A stretch of DNA of 64,000 nt from Aliikangiella sp. G2MR2-5 (GTDB taxonomy: Bacteria > Pseudomonadota > Gammaproteobacteria > Enterobacterales > Kangiellaceae): contig NZ_JADPQF010000001.1 of the NCBI RefSeq assembly GCF_015687155.1, forward strand, positions 930,001 to 994,000. Direction: 5' to 3'. The notes below the pieces were generated by a model. It searched no databases. It saw only the letters and a list, made by a program, of their open reading frames with translations, and was not told the DNA's origin. Positions 36,797 through 45,625 of the stretch are shown here, one piece after another; the first letter of the stretch is position 1; each line of letters begins with the position of its first letter. The position numbers and the translations under genes were made by a program.

Positions 36797-37462
36797 ATGA
36801 ACGCAGCAGCCCTGTTTGATTTTGACAAAACAATTATCAATAAAGACACAGGATTTTGTTTTATTCTTTATTCACTAAAACGAAACTACCTTCGCACAAT
36901 TTTAGCTATCCTGCTGACTCCTCTTATTTTGCCTTTGTTTACTTCAAATAGAACGCGCTATTTAGGAAACTCAGTCTATTTGTGGATTTCAACCTTTGGT
37001 TTATCGCCTGTTAGAATCGAAAAGTTGAGACAAGCATTTATTGATACTTTTCTATCAATCGACGAGGTCGTCATATACCAGGAAGCATTGTCAAGGATTG
37101 ATATGCATCAGATTGAAAATGAGCGGGTCGTTATTATTAGCGGTTCGTCGCAATGGATGTTGGAGAAAATATTCAAAAAAATCGGATATTCAGGTTTGAC
37201 TCTTATTGGATCAAACGAGACAAGATTTTTAGGCGGAATGGTAAGCAAATTTCATTGTTTTGCACAAAACAAGCTGGTGCAACTGGAGCGAAAGCTCACT
37301 ATTAAGGACTTTAACAGTATCACCGGCTATACTGACAGTTCGAATGATGTACCGCTACTTTCACTTTGCTCTCAAAAATATCTGGTTAATCCAAACAAGC
37401 GATGCCTGAAACGATTTCAAAAATCGTTTGGCCAAGATGCAAAAGTGTTAATTTGGAGTTAA
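36797..37462 (+). CDS. HAD-superfamily IB hydrolase
   Basis: A 221-residue phosphatase-like protein. Motif I is DFDKT (residues 8-12) with the nucleophile Asp, motif II ISGSS near residue 114, motif III Lys in NKLVQLER, and motif IV YTDSSNDVPLL with the metal-binding Asp pair. A hydrophobic cap (LRTILAILLTPLILPLF) is typical of HAD-IB enzymes of lipid or phosphoserine-like type. Substrate unknown. Convergent neighbours are absent; preceded by the receptor terminator. Confidence 0.85.
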   Translation: MNAAALFDFDKTIINKDTGFCFILYSLKRNYLRTILAILLTPLILPLFTSNRTRYLGNSVYLWISTFGLSPVRIEKLRQAFIDTFLSIDEVVIYQEALSRIDMHQIENERVVIISGSSQWMLEKIFKKIGYSGLTLIGSNETRFLGGMVSKFHCFAQNKLVQLERKLTIKDFNSITGYTDSSNDVPLLSLCSQKYLVNPNKRCLKRFQKSFGQDAKVLIWS

Positions 37463-37545
37463 ATTTAAGAAGTTAAAAGTCAGCTTTATATATTGTTTTT
37501 ATTGCATCTGTTCTAAATAAAACCTGATTAGAGGAATAGTTCAGA

Positions 37546-37755
37546 ATGACGAATGAAATTTTGAAGTCAGAAATTACCTGCCCTAATTGCGGTCACCGCA
37601 AAATTGAAAGCATGCCGACAGATGCCTGTGTCTATTACTACGAGTGTGAATACTGCAAACAGCTTCTAAAACCCAAGCAAGGGGATTGCTGTGTTTTCTG
37701 TTCTTATGGAACCGTTAAATGTCCACCTGTTCAATTGGGCAATTCTTGTTGCTAG
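37546..37755 (+). CDS. GDCCVxC-domain small cysteine-rich protein
   Basis: A 69-residue protein with ten Cys. A CPNCGH pair is followed by CEYCKQ and the hallmark GDCCVFCSYGTVKCPP. I recall this as the GDCCVxC (seleno)protein family, of which some members carry selenocysteine; here all positions are Cys codons. It probably binds metal or is redox-active. GAGGAA lies about ten bases before the ATG. A MerR regulator follows. Confidence 0.8.
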   Translation: MTNEILKSEITCPNCGHRKIESMPTDACVYYYECEYCKQLLKPKQGDCCVFCSYGTVKCPPVQLGNSCC

Positions 37756-37871
37756 CAATGGGATCAAAAGCACAAATAACTATCGAGTTTTCGAAGCACT
37801 AAAGAAATACTTGCATCTCACGTTAGGTGAGCTCTTAGACTGTTTGTTGTCCATTATCGGGAGGTCAATCG

Positions 37872-38588
37872 ATGGCATGGAAAATTGGTGAGGTTGTTAA
37901 AAGAACAGGGTTAACCGCGAGAGCACTACATTTTTATGAAGAGCAGGGACTTGTTGGTCCTATTTCTCGAAATGACGCGGGACATCGTATCTATAAAAGC
38001 TCAGACCTTTTGAAACTGCAACAAATAGGGACTCTTCGACAACTGGGAGTAGCCTTGGCTGAAATGCCGGCAATGCTAAATAATGAGAAAAATCTGGTAC
38101 CTCAATTAAAAAAGCAATTGCATGGGCTTCAACAGCAAAGAAAAGTGATTCAGCAGATTGAAGACAGAATTTTCAAACTACTTGAAAAGCTGGAAACAGA
38201 GTCAATACCTTCTGATGATTTGGACGACTTTATATTCAAAACTTTGGAGAGTATGACAATGTATGAAAAATATTTTAATCAAAACGAAATTGATCAAATT
38301 CACAATCGAGAGCATCTAGAGGACAGCAATGAAACCTTTGATGATGTCTGGGGAAGGTGGCTTGAACAATTGCAGTTGGCACTAGATTCTGGGCTCGAAC
38401 CTGATTCAAAACAAGTTCAGGATTTAATGGGGCATTGGCAGGAAATGACCAGGGCCATTACCCAAAACGATAAGAAAAAATTAAATGCATTTAATGAGCT
38501 GCTGTATAATGAGCCGCAAGCAAGAAAAGAGCATGGCATTAGCGATGAGCTTTTCGAATTTATGTCAAAAGCCTCCAAAGGCCATTAA
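37872..38588 (+). CDS. MerR-family regulator with TipAS-like C-terminus
   Basis: A 238-residue regulator. N-terminal winged helix: WKIGEVVKRTGLTARALHFYEEQGL, cited as KIGEVVKRTGLTARALHFYE, with the typical RxYxxxDLLKL. A long coiled-coil helix (about 78-120) for dimerisation follows, then a TipAS-type all-helical domain (about 130-235) that often binds small drugs. No Cys cluster, so metal sensing is unlikely. Strong GGGAGG seven bases before the ATG. Confidence 0.88.
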   Translation: MAWKIGEVVKRTGLTARALHFYEEQGLVGPISRNDAGHRIYKSSDLLKLQQIGTLRQLGVALAEMPAMLNNEKNLVPQLKKQLHGLQQQRKVIQQIEDRIFKLLEKLETESIPSDDLDDFIFKTLESMTMYEKYFNQNEIDQIHNREHLEDSNETFDDVWGRWLEQLQLALDSGLEPDSKQVQDLMGHWQEMTRAITQNDKKKLNAFNELLYNEPQARKEHGISDELFEFMSKASKGH

Positions 38589-38624
38589 CGTCTAATAGGT
38601 AAGAAATTAACTATTAGCCCTTCG

Positions 38625-38657
38625 CAACTAAATTGATTTGGCACATTGATTTAGTTG
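38625..38657. repeat. 9-bp inverted repeat after the MerR gene
   Basis: CAACTAAAT and ATTTAGTTG are separated by 15 bases. It could form a hairpin at the end of the MerR transcript but lacks a T-run. Confidence 0.5.
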
Positions 38658-38659
38658 TG

Positions 38660-39000
38660 ACGGTTTCTACCGACATTGATATTCTCTATCCTTAGTTTCA
38701 GCTGAGTTAACCTACTAGTCTTATCTTCCTTAAATAACTGCGCTAGTTTATAGTGACGGAAAGAGTAGTGTCTGTCGGACGTTTTCTACTTAGAGCTTGA
38801 GTAAAATTTAACCTGTTGATTTTATAGCTTTTTATTTTTGCTTTGATGTTTATTTGTACAAAATAACCATAAAAACGCTTGCGAAATTTCTTGCCGCTAG
38901 TAACATACTGAATTAATTAAGGATTTAAGAAAAGTGCAGAGCAAGTTTCGTTTTAGCGTGATTTGCATCACTCAATCAGCATATGAGCAAAAGGCGATAA
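38660..39000. other. Non-coding left part of the accessory patch
   Basis: I see no gene with a ribosome site and coding pattern here on either strand. It begins the gene-poor stretch from 38.6 to 40.7 kb. Confidence 0.4.
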
Positions 39001-39198
39001 ATGCTAGAACCAGATAAAGTAGGTCTCCTGAAATCCGGTGAAGATGCTGGAACCCAAATAAAGATCTGCAAAGCTTTATTGGGCGAAAACACATATTACT
39101 TATTTATGTGTAGCGACTTTATGGAGAAAAACGCAAATATTGCTGATCATCATTTCTAGTCGCTTCAAGATATCTTCGAGAGCTTCGAAGAAGACTAA
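39001..39198 (+). pseudogene. Small ORF interrupted by an in-frame TAG
   Basis: From ATG 39001 the frame reads 52 codons (MLEPDKVGLLKSGEDAGTQ...), meets TAG at 39157-39159, then continues as SLQDIFESFEED to TAA at 39196-39198. The acidic, typical protein ending after the TAG suggests a small gene broken by one stop. An attC-like site follows about 40 bases later, as in an integron cassette. Confidence 0.4.
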
Positions 39199-39239
39199 TA
39201 GGAAATTGAGTGGCTTTAGAAAACCTACATAAACTCGCA

Positions 39240-39299
39240 CATAACCAGGCGCAGAATAAAGGCGCTATGAATAACGGCGCTTCTTAGCCAAGCGTTAGA
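39240..39299 (+). repeat. Candidate attC site 1
   Basis: Begins CATAACCAGGCGC and ends CCAAGCGTTAG. TAAC pairs with GTTA, GGC with GCC, then TAA-AAG-CGC with GCGCTTCTTA leaving unpaired single bases, ending in a loop. Imperfect pairing with extrahelical bases and a 3-prime GCGTTAG core are marks of attC sites. Judged by eye. Confidence 0.45.
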
Positions 39300-39780
39300 A
39301 GTACTTCGAGATAGCACGAAGAAAACAACTTAAGGGCGTTGCTGGAAATACGGTACAATGGTGCTTGAGTAGAAACTTTGACCACCAAGGCTACAAGAAT
39401 GTTGGTTAGCTCTATGCCTACACGGAAGAAATTAAGAAATTGGTGCTAATGAACTTGTAATCAATCTTGTATGCGTCTATGTGCCAAATGAAGCCGTGTG
39501 CGTAACATTTTCGAAAGCCATCGAGCTATTGTTATGTATGTTCCAACGTGATCTAGAATCGGTGGAAATATCCGATTTTTGTATAAAGGATGTAAAAGTA
39601 ATCTTTACCTTTAAAACTGAGTATCAATAAAAGTATCAGTTTTGGACTTCTAGACTTGGTGGGAAGCGCTCAATGTGTCAGGTGAAAATTACTACTGATC
39701 TAGGTAAAATATATACCAAGAAAGGTGGTTGCAATGTTTTGGTTCACAACCCTGAAAAAAGAAAATCGTCGCTATGGCTA
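39300..39780. other. Decayed sequence between candidate attC sites
   Basis: About 480 bases with stops in every frame. An 8-bp inverted repeat (AAAACTGA / TCAGTTTT, about 39614-39645) is present. A frame from 39673 (67 residues) runs through the attC-like site and is not supported. Confidence 0.4.
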
Positions 39781-39783
39781 CTA

Positions 39784-39840
39784 ATAAGGCCTGGCACTCG
39801 GGTTAATTGCTCGCTACGCTCTTTATTTTCTGGCGTTAGC
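39784..39840 (+). repeat. Candidate attC site 2 (weak)
   Basis: Ends CTGGCGTTAG at 39830-39839. A possible left half, TAATAAGGCCTGG, could pair as TAAT/GTTA and GCC/GGC. Pairing in the middle is poor, so this rests mainly on the core and its position in front of the next ORF. Confidence 0.3.
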
Positions 39841-39868
39841 GGCGCTAACTTTATGGAGGTATGTAATT

Positions 39869-40249
39869 TTGAGTAGTCCACTGGGAGGACCATATATTGC
39901 CGCATACAATAGAGTACATAAATCTGAACTGGAGAAAGGGGAACAAGTTCAATTAAATGTACATGTTGATTTCCAATTTGATGACAATGTTTTTGTTGAG
40001 GTAGAACAACCTGTAATTACTGGTAAAGAGGTAATGATTCAAAACGACATGGTAACGATTGCCGTACTGGTAACTTTATTGCCTTCTGGGTTATTTCAGT
40101 TCGATTGTAATATTGAACTAAATGAAAATAAGAGCGGCTATAAATTTGCTGGTCGTCAACTAGTGTGTGTCGAGTATGATGAGCGTGTTACCACGTTGGT
40201 AGAAGGTGAAGCGCAAGCAAAGCTAACCGTAAGCTGTGTAAAAAGTTAA
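39869..40249 (+). CDS. Small protein of unknown function in a cassette-like setting
   Basis: A 126-residue protein from a TTG start with GGAGG nine bases upstream. The sequence looks like a compact beta-rich domain (LNVHVDFQFDDNVFVEVEQ, GLFQFDCNIELNENKSGYK, TTLVEGEAQAKLTVSC) with no signal peptide. I do not recognise a family. It is the only intact ORF between 38.6 and 40.6 kb and lies neatly between two GCGTTAG cores, as a gene in an integron cassette would. Confidence 0.6.
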   Translation: MSSPLGGPYIAAYNRVHKSELEKGEQVQLNVHVDFQFDDNVFVEVEQPVITGKEVMIQNDMVTIAVLVTLLPSGLFQFDCNIELNENKSGYKFAGRQLVCVEYDERVTTLVEGEAQAKLTVSCVKS

Positions 40250-40313
40250 CCATCTCGTTATCAAGTAAAGGCAGGCGGAATAAAGCTACATTCGCGTGCA
40301 TAGGGCGTTAGGA
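40244..40313 (+). repeat. Candidate attC site 3
   Basis: Starts at the stop codon of the 126-residue ORF (GTTAACCATCTCGTTATCAAG) and ends GGGCGTTAGGAG about 65 bases later. The left part resembles the common attC opening TAACAATTCGTTCAAG. TAAC/GTTA pair, but inner pairing is weak. Confidence 0.4.
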
Positions 40314-40342
40314 GTCAGAAAGACAAGGAACAACGCTTTATT

Positions 40343-40558
40343 TCAAGTATTTTGATTCTCTGTAGAAACGGGTATAAATTTTTTAATGACTCCATTCTCA
40401 TATAATGAGACCTGAACTGTATAGGAAGTTTTGGGGTAGGTACCCTCATTCAGATATTCAAGCTTGTCCTCATCAAAATTTACACAAACGAAGTTATGAT
40501 GATTGCTTGCCAAATAAAAATGTTCTGGAGCACATTTAAATTGATTGAAGCTCCTAGG
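40343..40558 (-). pseudogene. 5-prime-truncated protein fragment
   Basis: On the minus strand an open stretch of 71 codons reads like a real protein end (CAPEHFYLASNHHNFVCVNF, then YPKTSYTVQVSLYENGVIKK) and stops at TGA 40343-40345. It has no ATG and a TAG lies directly before it, so the start is lost or in another frame. I know no family for it. Confidence 0.4.
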
Positions 40559-40678
40559 CTAGGTTGCAATTAAAGGTTAGAAAACAAAACACGGTTCATT
40601 TTAATTGAGTGTTGGGGAGAATAATTTCTGATAGCGTCTCAATTGATAAAATGGACATTGCTTTCCGCTCACAAATCT

Positions 40679-41650
40679 CTATACCAGCTGCTTAAAAAGA
40701 ACGTCGCCTTTAGGCTTATCTTTTTCTTGCTGCTTTTCTATTTCAGGTTCGTCAAATAGCGTTTCAGCTTCTCTTTTGACATCGACATTCTTATTCAAGT
40801 CAGCAAAAGGAAAAAGCTCTCTATCCATTAGGTGAGAAGGGGCGACATTGGCAATTGAACGGAAAATATTTTCAATACGTCCTGGAAATTGATTTTCCCA
40901 TGCTTTGAGCATTTGTTTGATTTGTTTTCTTTGCAAGTTTTCCTGAGAGCCGCAAAGATTACAGGGGATAATCGGAAACTCCTTTAGTTCGGCAAATCGA
41001 GCGATATCTGCTTCCTTACAATAAGCCATGGGACGAATAACGGTGTTCTTGCCATCATCACTTAAAAGTTTTGGCGGCATTGATTTGAGTTTTCCACCAA
41101 AAAACATATTCAGGAAGAGGGTTTCCATAATGTCTTCTCTGTGATGGCCCAGGGCTATCTTGGTGATGCCATTTTCCTGTGCCCAGGAATAGATAATGCC
41201 GCGTCTTAGACGAGAGCAGAGAGAGCAGGTGGTTTTGCCTTCAGGAATTTTTTCACGAACAATGCTGTAGGTGTCTTCTTCAATAATATGGTAGTCAACG
41301 CCAATAGAAGACAAATAGTTTGGTAAAACATCTTCCGGGAAGCCCGGTTGTTTTTGATCCAGATTAACTGCAACTATATTAAAGTCTACAGGTGCGCTTT
41401 TCTGAAGATTCATCAGAATTTCCAGCATCGCATAGCTATCTTTTCCGCCGGACAGGCAGACCATGATCTTGTCGCCATCTTCGATCATTTTGAAATCGTC
41501 GATGGCTCGACCGACATTTCGACGTAGTCTTTTTTGCAGCTTGTTATATTCAACCTTTTGTTTCTTATCAAGAGTATCAGCTGCTGATGAAGTTTCAATG
41601 GCATCGACAGATTCTGCGGAAGAGGGAGTTTGGCTGCTTACACTGGTCAT
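40679..41650 (-). CDS. ttcA: tRNA 2-thiocytidine biosynthesis protein TtcA
   Basis: A 323-residue cytoplasmic enzyme that puts sulfur on C32 of some tRNAs. PP-loop SGGKDS near residue 68 binds [13 protein letters not shown] and CNLCGSQ give the cysteines that hold the iron-sulfur cluster; [10 protein letters not shown] is also typical. The first 30 and last 30 residues are polar extensions not shared by all members. Single gene divergent from the nucleoside-gate protein. Confidence 0.95.
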   Translation of the reverse strand: MTSVSSQTPSSAESVDAIETSSAADTLDKKQKVEYNKLQKRLRRNVGRAIDDFKMIEDGDKIMVCLSGGKDSYAMLEILMNLQKSAPVDFNIVAVNLDQKQPGFPEDVLPNYLSSIGVDYHIIEEDTYSIVREKIPEGKTTCSLCSRLRRGIIYSWAQENGITKIALGHHREDIMETLFLNMFFGGKLKSMPPKLLSDDGKNTVIRPMAYCKEADIARFAELKEFPIIPCNLCGSQENLQRKQIKQMLKAWENQFPGRIENIFRSIANVAPSHLMDRELFPFADLNKNVDVKREAETLFDEPEIEKQQEKDKPKGDVLFKQLV

Positions 41651-41831
41651 TTTCGGAAAATACTTAAAAATTGCTACTACTGGTTAAATGCTGCGCGATT
41701 ATACCCAAAATATTCAATTCTCGTTAGTAAAATGTCTGACATTTTGTCTGTATAGAGGCTACTTGCGGACGGTAGCCACCAATTGCGCTATTATGATGGC
41801 AAAATAACATGAATAAACAGATGTTCCCCTC

Positions 41832-43067
41832 ATGCTAAATAAACTCTGGCTATCATTTTTTGTTACCGCTTTTGTCGCTGCTTGTTATCAATGGTTATTT
41901 CTGTCTGATTTCGACGTCTTCAACCGAATTGTTAATAGTTTGTTTAGTATGAGTCAGCTTAGCGTTGAGATTGCTATTGGCCTGATTGGTGTTCTGGCAT
42001 TCTGGAGCGGGATTTTGAAGCTAGCAGAGCTATCTGGTCTGGCGGAAAAACTGGCTAGAATAATGGCACCTTTGTTTGCCAAACTTATGCCGGAGGTACC
42101 CAAAGGCCACCCAGCATTAGGTTATGTCACCATGAATATGGCATCTAACATGCTGGGCCTGGATAATGCTGCAACTCCGGTTGGTCTGAAAGCAATGCAG
42201 AGCCTGCAACGGCTCAACCCGGTAAAAGACACTGCGTCAAACGCGCAGATTCTTTTTCTGGTACTCAATACTTCATCGGTGACGATTTTTCCTGTCACTA
42301 TCATTATGTACCGACTACAGCAGGGGGCTACTTCACCGGCCGAGGTGTTCTTACCCATATTACTGGCCACCCTTTGTTCGACACTGGCCGGCCTTCTGGC
42401 TGTATCTGTGGTACAGAAACTAAACCTGCTCAATCGTGTCGTTGCCTTTTACGGACTGGTTGTCGGCGCACTAGTAGCGCTGGGGGTCTACTGGTTATCC
42501 GCGCTTCAAAGTGAAGAAATGGCACAGGTTTCTTCCGCGCTAGGAAACGGACTTCTATTTACCACCATCATTGTTATCCTGATTGCCGCTTATCGGAAAG
42601 GCGTTGAAATTTACGACGGGTTTGTTGATGGCGCAAAGGAAGGCTTTGAGATTGCAGTTAAGATTATTCCGTTCATGGTGGCTATGCTAACTGCTATTGG
42701 AGCCCTACGCGCTTCCGGGATTTTAGGTGGGATTGTTTCCGCCATGAGTTGGTTAATGGAAGCTGTTGGACTCGATCCGCGTTTTGTAGAGGCACTTCCG
42801 ACTGCATTGATGAGACCTTTTAGCGCGAGTGGTTCCAGGGCCATGATGCTAGAAACAATGTCTACTCATGGTGTAGATTCCTTTGTCGCAAAAATCGCGG
42901 CGGTTATGCAAGGTAGCACTGAGACAACTTTCTATGTTCTAACTGTCTATTTCGGTGCAGTGGGGATTAAGAAAGTCAGGCACGCAATTGGATGCGGGCT
43001 CTTTGCCGATTTGACCGGCATTGTTATGGCTATTCTGGTTAGCTATTGGTTTTTCAGTCAAGGTTAA
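41832..43067 (+). CDS. Nucleoside-recognition (Gate) membrane protein, SpmA-SpmB fusion type
   Basis: A 411-residue inner-membrane protein with about ten helices. The first half matches SpmA (FWSGILKLAELSGL, GYVTMNMASNMLGLDNAATPVGLKAM) and the second SpmB (FMVAMLTAIGALRASG, ALMRPFSASGSRAMMLE, GSTETTFYVLTVYFGAVGIKK). In Bacillus the pair aids spore core dehydration; in proteobacteria the fused form has no proven role. Monocistronic. Confidence 0.9.
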   Translation: MLNKLWLSFFVTAFVAACYQWLFLSDFDVFNRIVNSLFSMSQLSVEIAIGLIGVLAFWSGILKLAELSGLAEKLARIMAPLFAKLMPEVPKGHPALGYVTMNMASNMLGLDNAATPVGLKAMQSLQRLNPVKDTASNAQILFLVLNTSSVTIFPVTIIMYRLQQGATSPAEVFLPILLATLCSTLAGLLAVSVVQKLNLLNRVVAFYGLVVGALVALGVYWLSALQSEEMAQVSSALGNGLLFTTIIVILIAAYRKGVEIYDGFVDGAKEGFEIAVKIIPFMVAMLTAIGALRASGILGGIVSAMSWLMEAVGLDPRFVEALPTALMRPFSASGSRAMMLETMSTHGVDSFVAKIAAVMQGSTETTFYVLTVYFGAVGIKKVRHAIGCGLFADLTGIVMAILVSYWFFSQG

Positions 43068-43676
43068 TCCGGAATTATCGAAGCTCGGATAAGGAGATCA
43101 CCTGCTCAAATACAGAATTTGGTATTGATAGCTAAAAAATAAATAGGATTATTTAAGACTGTGTAAAATTTATTCTATTTGCATAAGAATTGGTATGAAT
43201 TTTGAGCATCTCAAGTATAGATTTTAAGCAGTTTTCTCGAATAAAAATGGACAAATTTGGTCACGTAAGTAAGTACTTTACGCTCTAGCTTCGATAAAAG
43301 CTGGTTGTCGCCTGTTTTTCGTAATAATTCTGTCATCGAGAACTAAAAATTCAGTGAGTGTCAATAAAAATCCACAGAAAAAATTGAGCTGAATTGTTGC
43401 GCCCTGCACAAAAATAAACCAGTGTCGGTAACTTGCTGATTTTTTTAATGAATATCCTAACATATTGATTTAAAAGGATTTCTTTGTGTGTGGTTAAAAT
43501 ATGACCAATTTGTTAAAGCATGCGTAAAAATAGGGGGTCGCGGCACTTTTGTAATTCTTTTCCCCAAAGTTATCCACAGTTTCTGTGGAATACTTTAACA
43601 GGCCGTTTATTACACAAAAGTGTCCGCTTTTTTACTACCTTAATCGAAAATATCTCAAATTAAACTGGCAAAATGA
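43068..43676. other. Long intergenic region
   Basis: About 600 AT-rich bases. A short minus-strand frame (43278-43463) lacks a ribosome site and known domain. TTATCCACA at 43570-43578 is a perfect DnaA-box 9-mer, and with the following GTTTCTGTGG forms a small inverted repeat; no cluster of further boxes or AT-rich unwinding element supports an origin. Confidence 0.45.
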
Positions 43677-44276
43677 CTAGTCATCTGCTTTTGTCGCAGA
43701 AGAGACAGTATAGGTCTTGCCTTGCTTTACTTTTTTGTAATTGCCGAATACTTCGTTAAAGGTTCTTTTGCAGAACTGTCGGAGGCCATTTACGGTCACT
43801 ACCACAAATTTGCCGCCTGGTTTCAGGTGATGAAATGCATCGTAGAGGAATAGATAAAGCATTTCATTTCCTACTTTTGCTGGAATATTAGAAACAATTA
43901 GATCAAACTTTTCATCATTCAGCGCGGAAAGCCCGTTGCTTAGTCTAGCTTCTGCATTTTCTACTCTGTTTTTCTTAATATTCGATTTCGCAAGTTCTAT
44001 AGCTACAAAGTCTTTATCAAACATAAGTACTTTGCCAGTTTTGCTCTTTCGAGCCATCCAAATTCCGATTGGGCCGTAACCGCAGCCTAAATCGAGGCAG
44101 TCAAAGCCTGGCTCTACCTCCAGGTAATGGAGCAGGAGGCGAGTACCCTCATCAATTTCTTTCGGTGAAAAGACGCCGAAGCTGGTTTCAAACACAAGGT
44201 TTTCACCATTTAAGCTGGCTTCAATGGATAGTGGCTGTCTTATTTTCTGTGCTTCTGCTATCGGTGATGGACACAT
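43677..44276 (-). CDS. Class I SAM-dependent methyltransferase (RsmC-like MTS domain)
   Basis: A 199-residue enzyme. FETSFGVFSPKEIDEGTRLLL is the MTS lead-in (FSP...D.GT), then DLGCGYGPIG for SAM binding and SNIPAK in place of the NPP motif usual in RsmC/RsmD-type rRNA guanine methyltransferases. The Pro/Ala change makes the target uncertain. Divergent from the DUF1820 gene. Confidence 0.85.
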   Translation of the reverse strand: MCPSPIAEAQKIRQPLSIEASLNGENLVFETSFGVFSPKEIDEGTRLLLHYLEVEPGFDCLDLGCGYGPIGIWMARKSKTGKVLMFDKDFVAIELAKSNIKKNRVENAEARLSNGLSALNDEKFDLIVSNIPAKVGNEMLYLFLYDAFHHLKPGGKFVVVTVNGLRQFCKRTFNEVFGNYKKVKQGKTYTVSSATKADD

Positions 44277-44405
44277 AATTTGTTCTTTATTAATAAACGG
44301 TTGAGGCCTGATATTCGGTTTTACGATTTACAGTACTTGAGTTGTGAGCGCTATTATATGATAAAATTCAGTTTATTGTTGTTTAACTTGATTTTTGAGG
44401 ATTTC

Positions 44406-44729
44406 GTGGATAAGAAGCCTGTTTTTCGAATCGTTTTTGTAAATAACGGGAAAACCTATGAAGTTTACGCTGAGAGCGTTTATCAAGGAAGCCTTTACGG
44501 TTTTGTTGAGGTTGAAGGCTTGCTGTTTGGCGAGCGTTCGGGTCTGGTGGTCGATCCTGGGGAAGAAAAGCTGAAGGCAGAATTTGAAGGCGTTACTCGT
44601 ACAAGTATTCCGATGCATTCGGTGATAAGAATTGATGAAGTCAAGCAGCAGGGTACAGCTAAAATTGGCGATGCAAAGGGCTCTGTAGTAACTGCCTTCC
44701 CAATACCTAAGCCTGACTCTAAAGGTTAG
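44406..44729 (+). CDS. DUF1820 family protein
   Basis: About 107 residues. The GTG at 44406 is chosen because GAGG lies five bases before it and the protein then begins DKKPVFRIVFVNNGKTYEVYA, the usual DUF1820 start; the frame is open further upstream without support. It also has GFVEVEGLLFGE and a conserved end. Cytoplasmic, function unknown, common in gammaproteobacteria. Confidence 0.82.
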   Translation: MDKKPVFRIVFVNNGKTYEVYAESVYQGSLYGFVEVEGLLFGERSGLVVDPGEEKLKAEFEGVTRTSIPMHSVIRIDEVKQQGTAKIGDAKGSVVTAFPIPKPDSKG

Positions 44730-44746
44730 TTAAAAGAGAAAAGGTA

Positions 44747-45583
44747 GTGAAAAAGATGGCAGAAAATCCTCTCGGTAAGAGTACGGCGTATGTAAGTGAG
44801 TATTCTCCAGGCCTCCTTTATCCGATTGCGCGCAATGATAAAAGGCAAGAGCTTAATGCTTTGTTTCTCAAATTTTCAGGTGTTGATATCTGGAACGCAT
44901 ATGAGTTGAGCTGGTTGAACCCAAAAGGGTTACCTCAGGTTGCGCTAGGAGAGATACGTATAGCTGCCGATACGCCAAATATCATTGAGTCAAAATCGCT
45001 TAAGCTCTATTTGAATTCCTTAAATCAGACGCGTTTCGACAGTTGGCAGAAAGTTCAGGATGTAATAGTAAAAGATTTATCCGAGGCTGCGCAGGGTAGT
45101 GTAGAACTCAAACTTTATCGACCAGAAGAAGCCGACGAGCTTCAGGTCGAAAAGCTTTGTGGAGAGTTACTTGATTCTCAAGATATCGAGGTTGGGTGTT
45201 ATGAATATTCTCCTGAGCTTCTAACTGCCGCAATAGGAACACCACCCGTTGAGGAAATATTGGTTAGTCACTTACTTAAAAGTAACTGTTTGATTACCAA
45301 CCAGCCTGATTGGGCTAGTGTGCAGATACGCTATCAGGGTCCAAAGATAGATCGCGAAGCCTTGCTACGTTATATCATTTCATTTCGATCTCATAATGAA
45401 TTTCACGAGCAGTGTGTTGAACGCATGTTTTGTGATCTTAAGCAGTACTGTCGACCACAAAAATTGTCTATTTATGCCAGATATACAAGAAGAGGCGGGC
45501 TGGATATCAATCCGTATCGTAGTGATTTTAGCGATATTGAAAATGAAGACAAAGTCGCCAATACACGTTTGATCAGACAATAG
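44747..45583 (+). CDS. queF: NADPH-dependent 7-cyano-7-deazaguanine reductase QueF
   Basis: A 278-residue two-domain (E. coli type) QueF that reduces preQ0 to preQ1 in queuosine synthesis. IIESKSLKLYLNSLNQTRF contains the substrate-binding Glu-Ser motif; SNCLITNQPDWA carries the catalytic Cys; HNEFHEQCVE supplies His/Glu and YTRRGGLDINPYRS the NADPH/substrate site. GTG start, or ATG nine bases later; the ribosome site fits either. No preQ1 riboswitch is visible. Confidence 0.95.
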   Translation: MKKMAENPLGKSTAYVSEYSPGLLYPIARNDKRQELNALFLKFSGVDIWNAYELSWLNPKGLPQVALGEIRIAADTPNIIESKSLKLYLNSLNQTRFDSWQKVQDVIVKDLSEAAQGSVELKLYRPEEADELQVEKLCGELLDSQDIEVGCYEYSPELLTAAIGTPPVEEILVSHLLKSNCLITNQPDWASVQIRYQGPKIDREALLRYIISFRSHNEFHEQCVERMFCDLKQYCRPQKLSIYARYTRRGGLDINPYRSDFSDIENEDKVANTRLIRQ

Positions 45584-45625
45584 ATATGGGCTCGAATTTT
45601 ATCGGGCCCGGCAAGTAATCAGGTT

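Noticed and set aside
39673-39876. 67-residue ORF in the accessory patch
   Set aside because: Runs through the attC-like site, lacks a ribosome site and has no protein-like pattern.
43278-43463. 61-residue minus-strand ORF
   Set aside because: No Shine-Dalgarno site and no recognisable domain; probably a chance frame in AT-rich DNA.
43570-43578. Perfect DnaA box (TTATCCACA) suggesting an origin
   Set aside because: Only one exact box, no nearby cluster, no dnaA, dnaN or gidA genes around.
45586-45612. GGGCTCG/CGGGCCC hairpin after queF as a terminator
   Set aside because: A 7-bp stem exists but neither strand has a T-run after it, so I left it uncalled.
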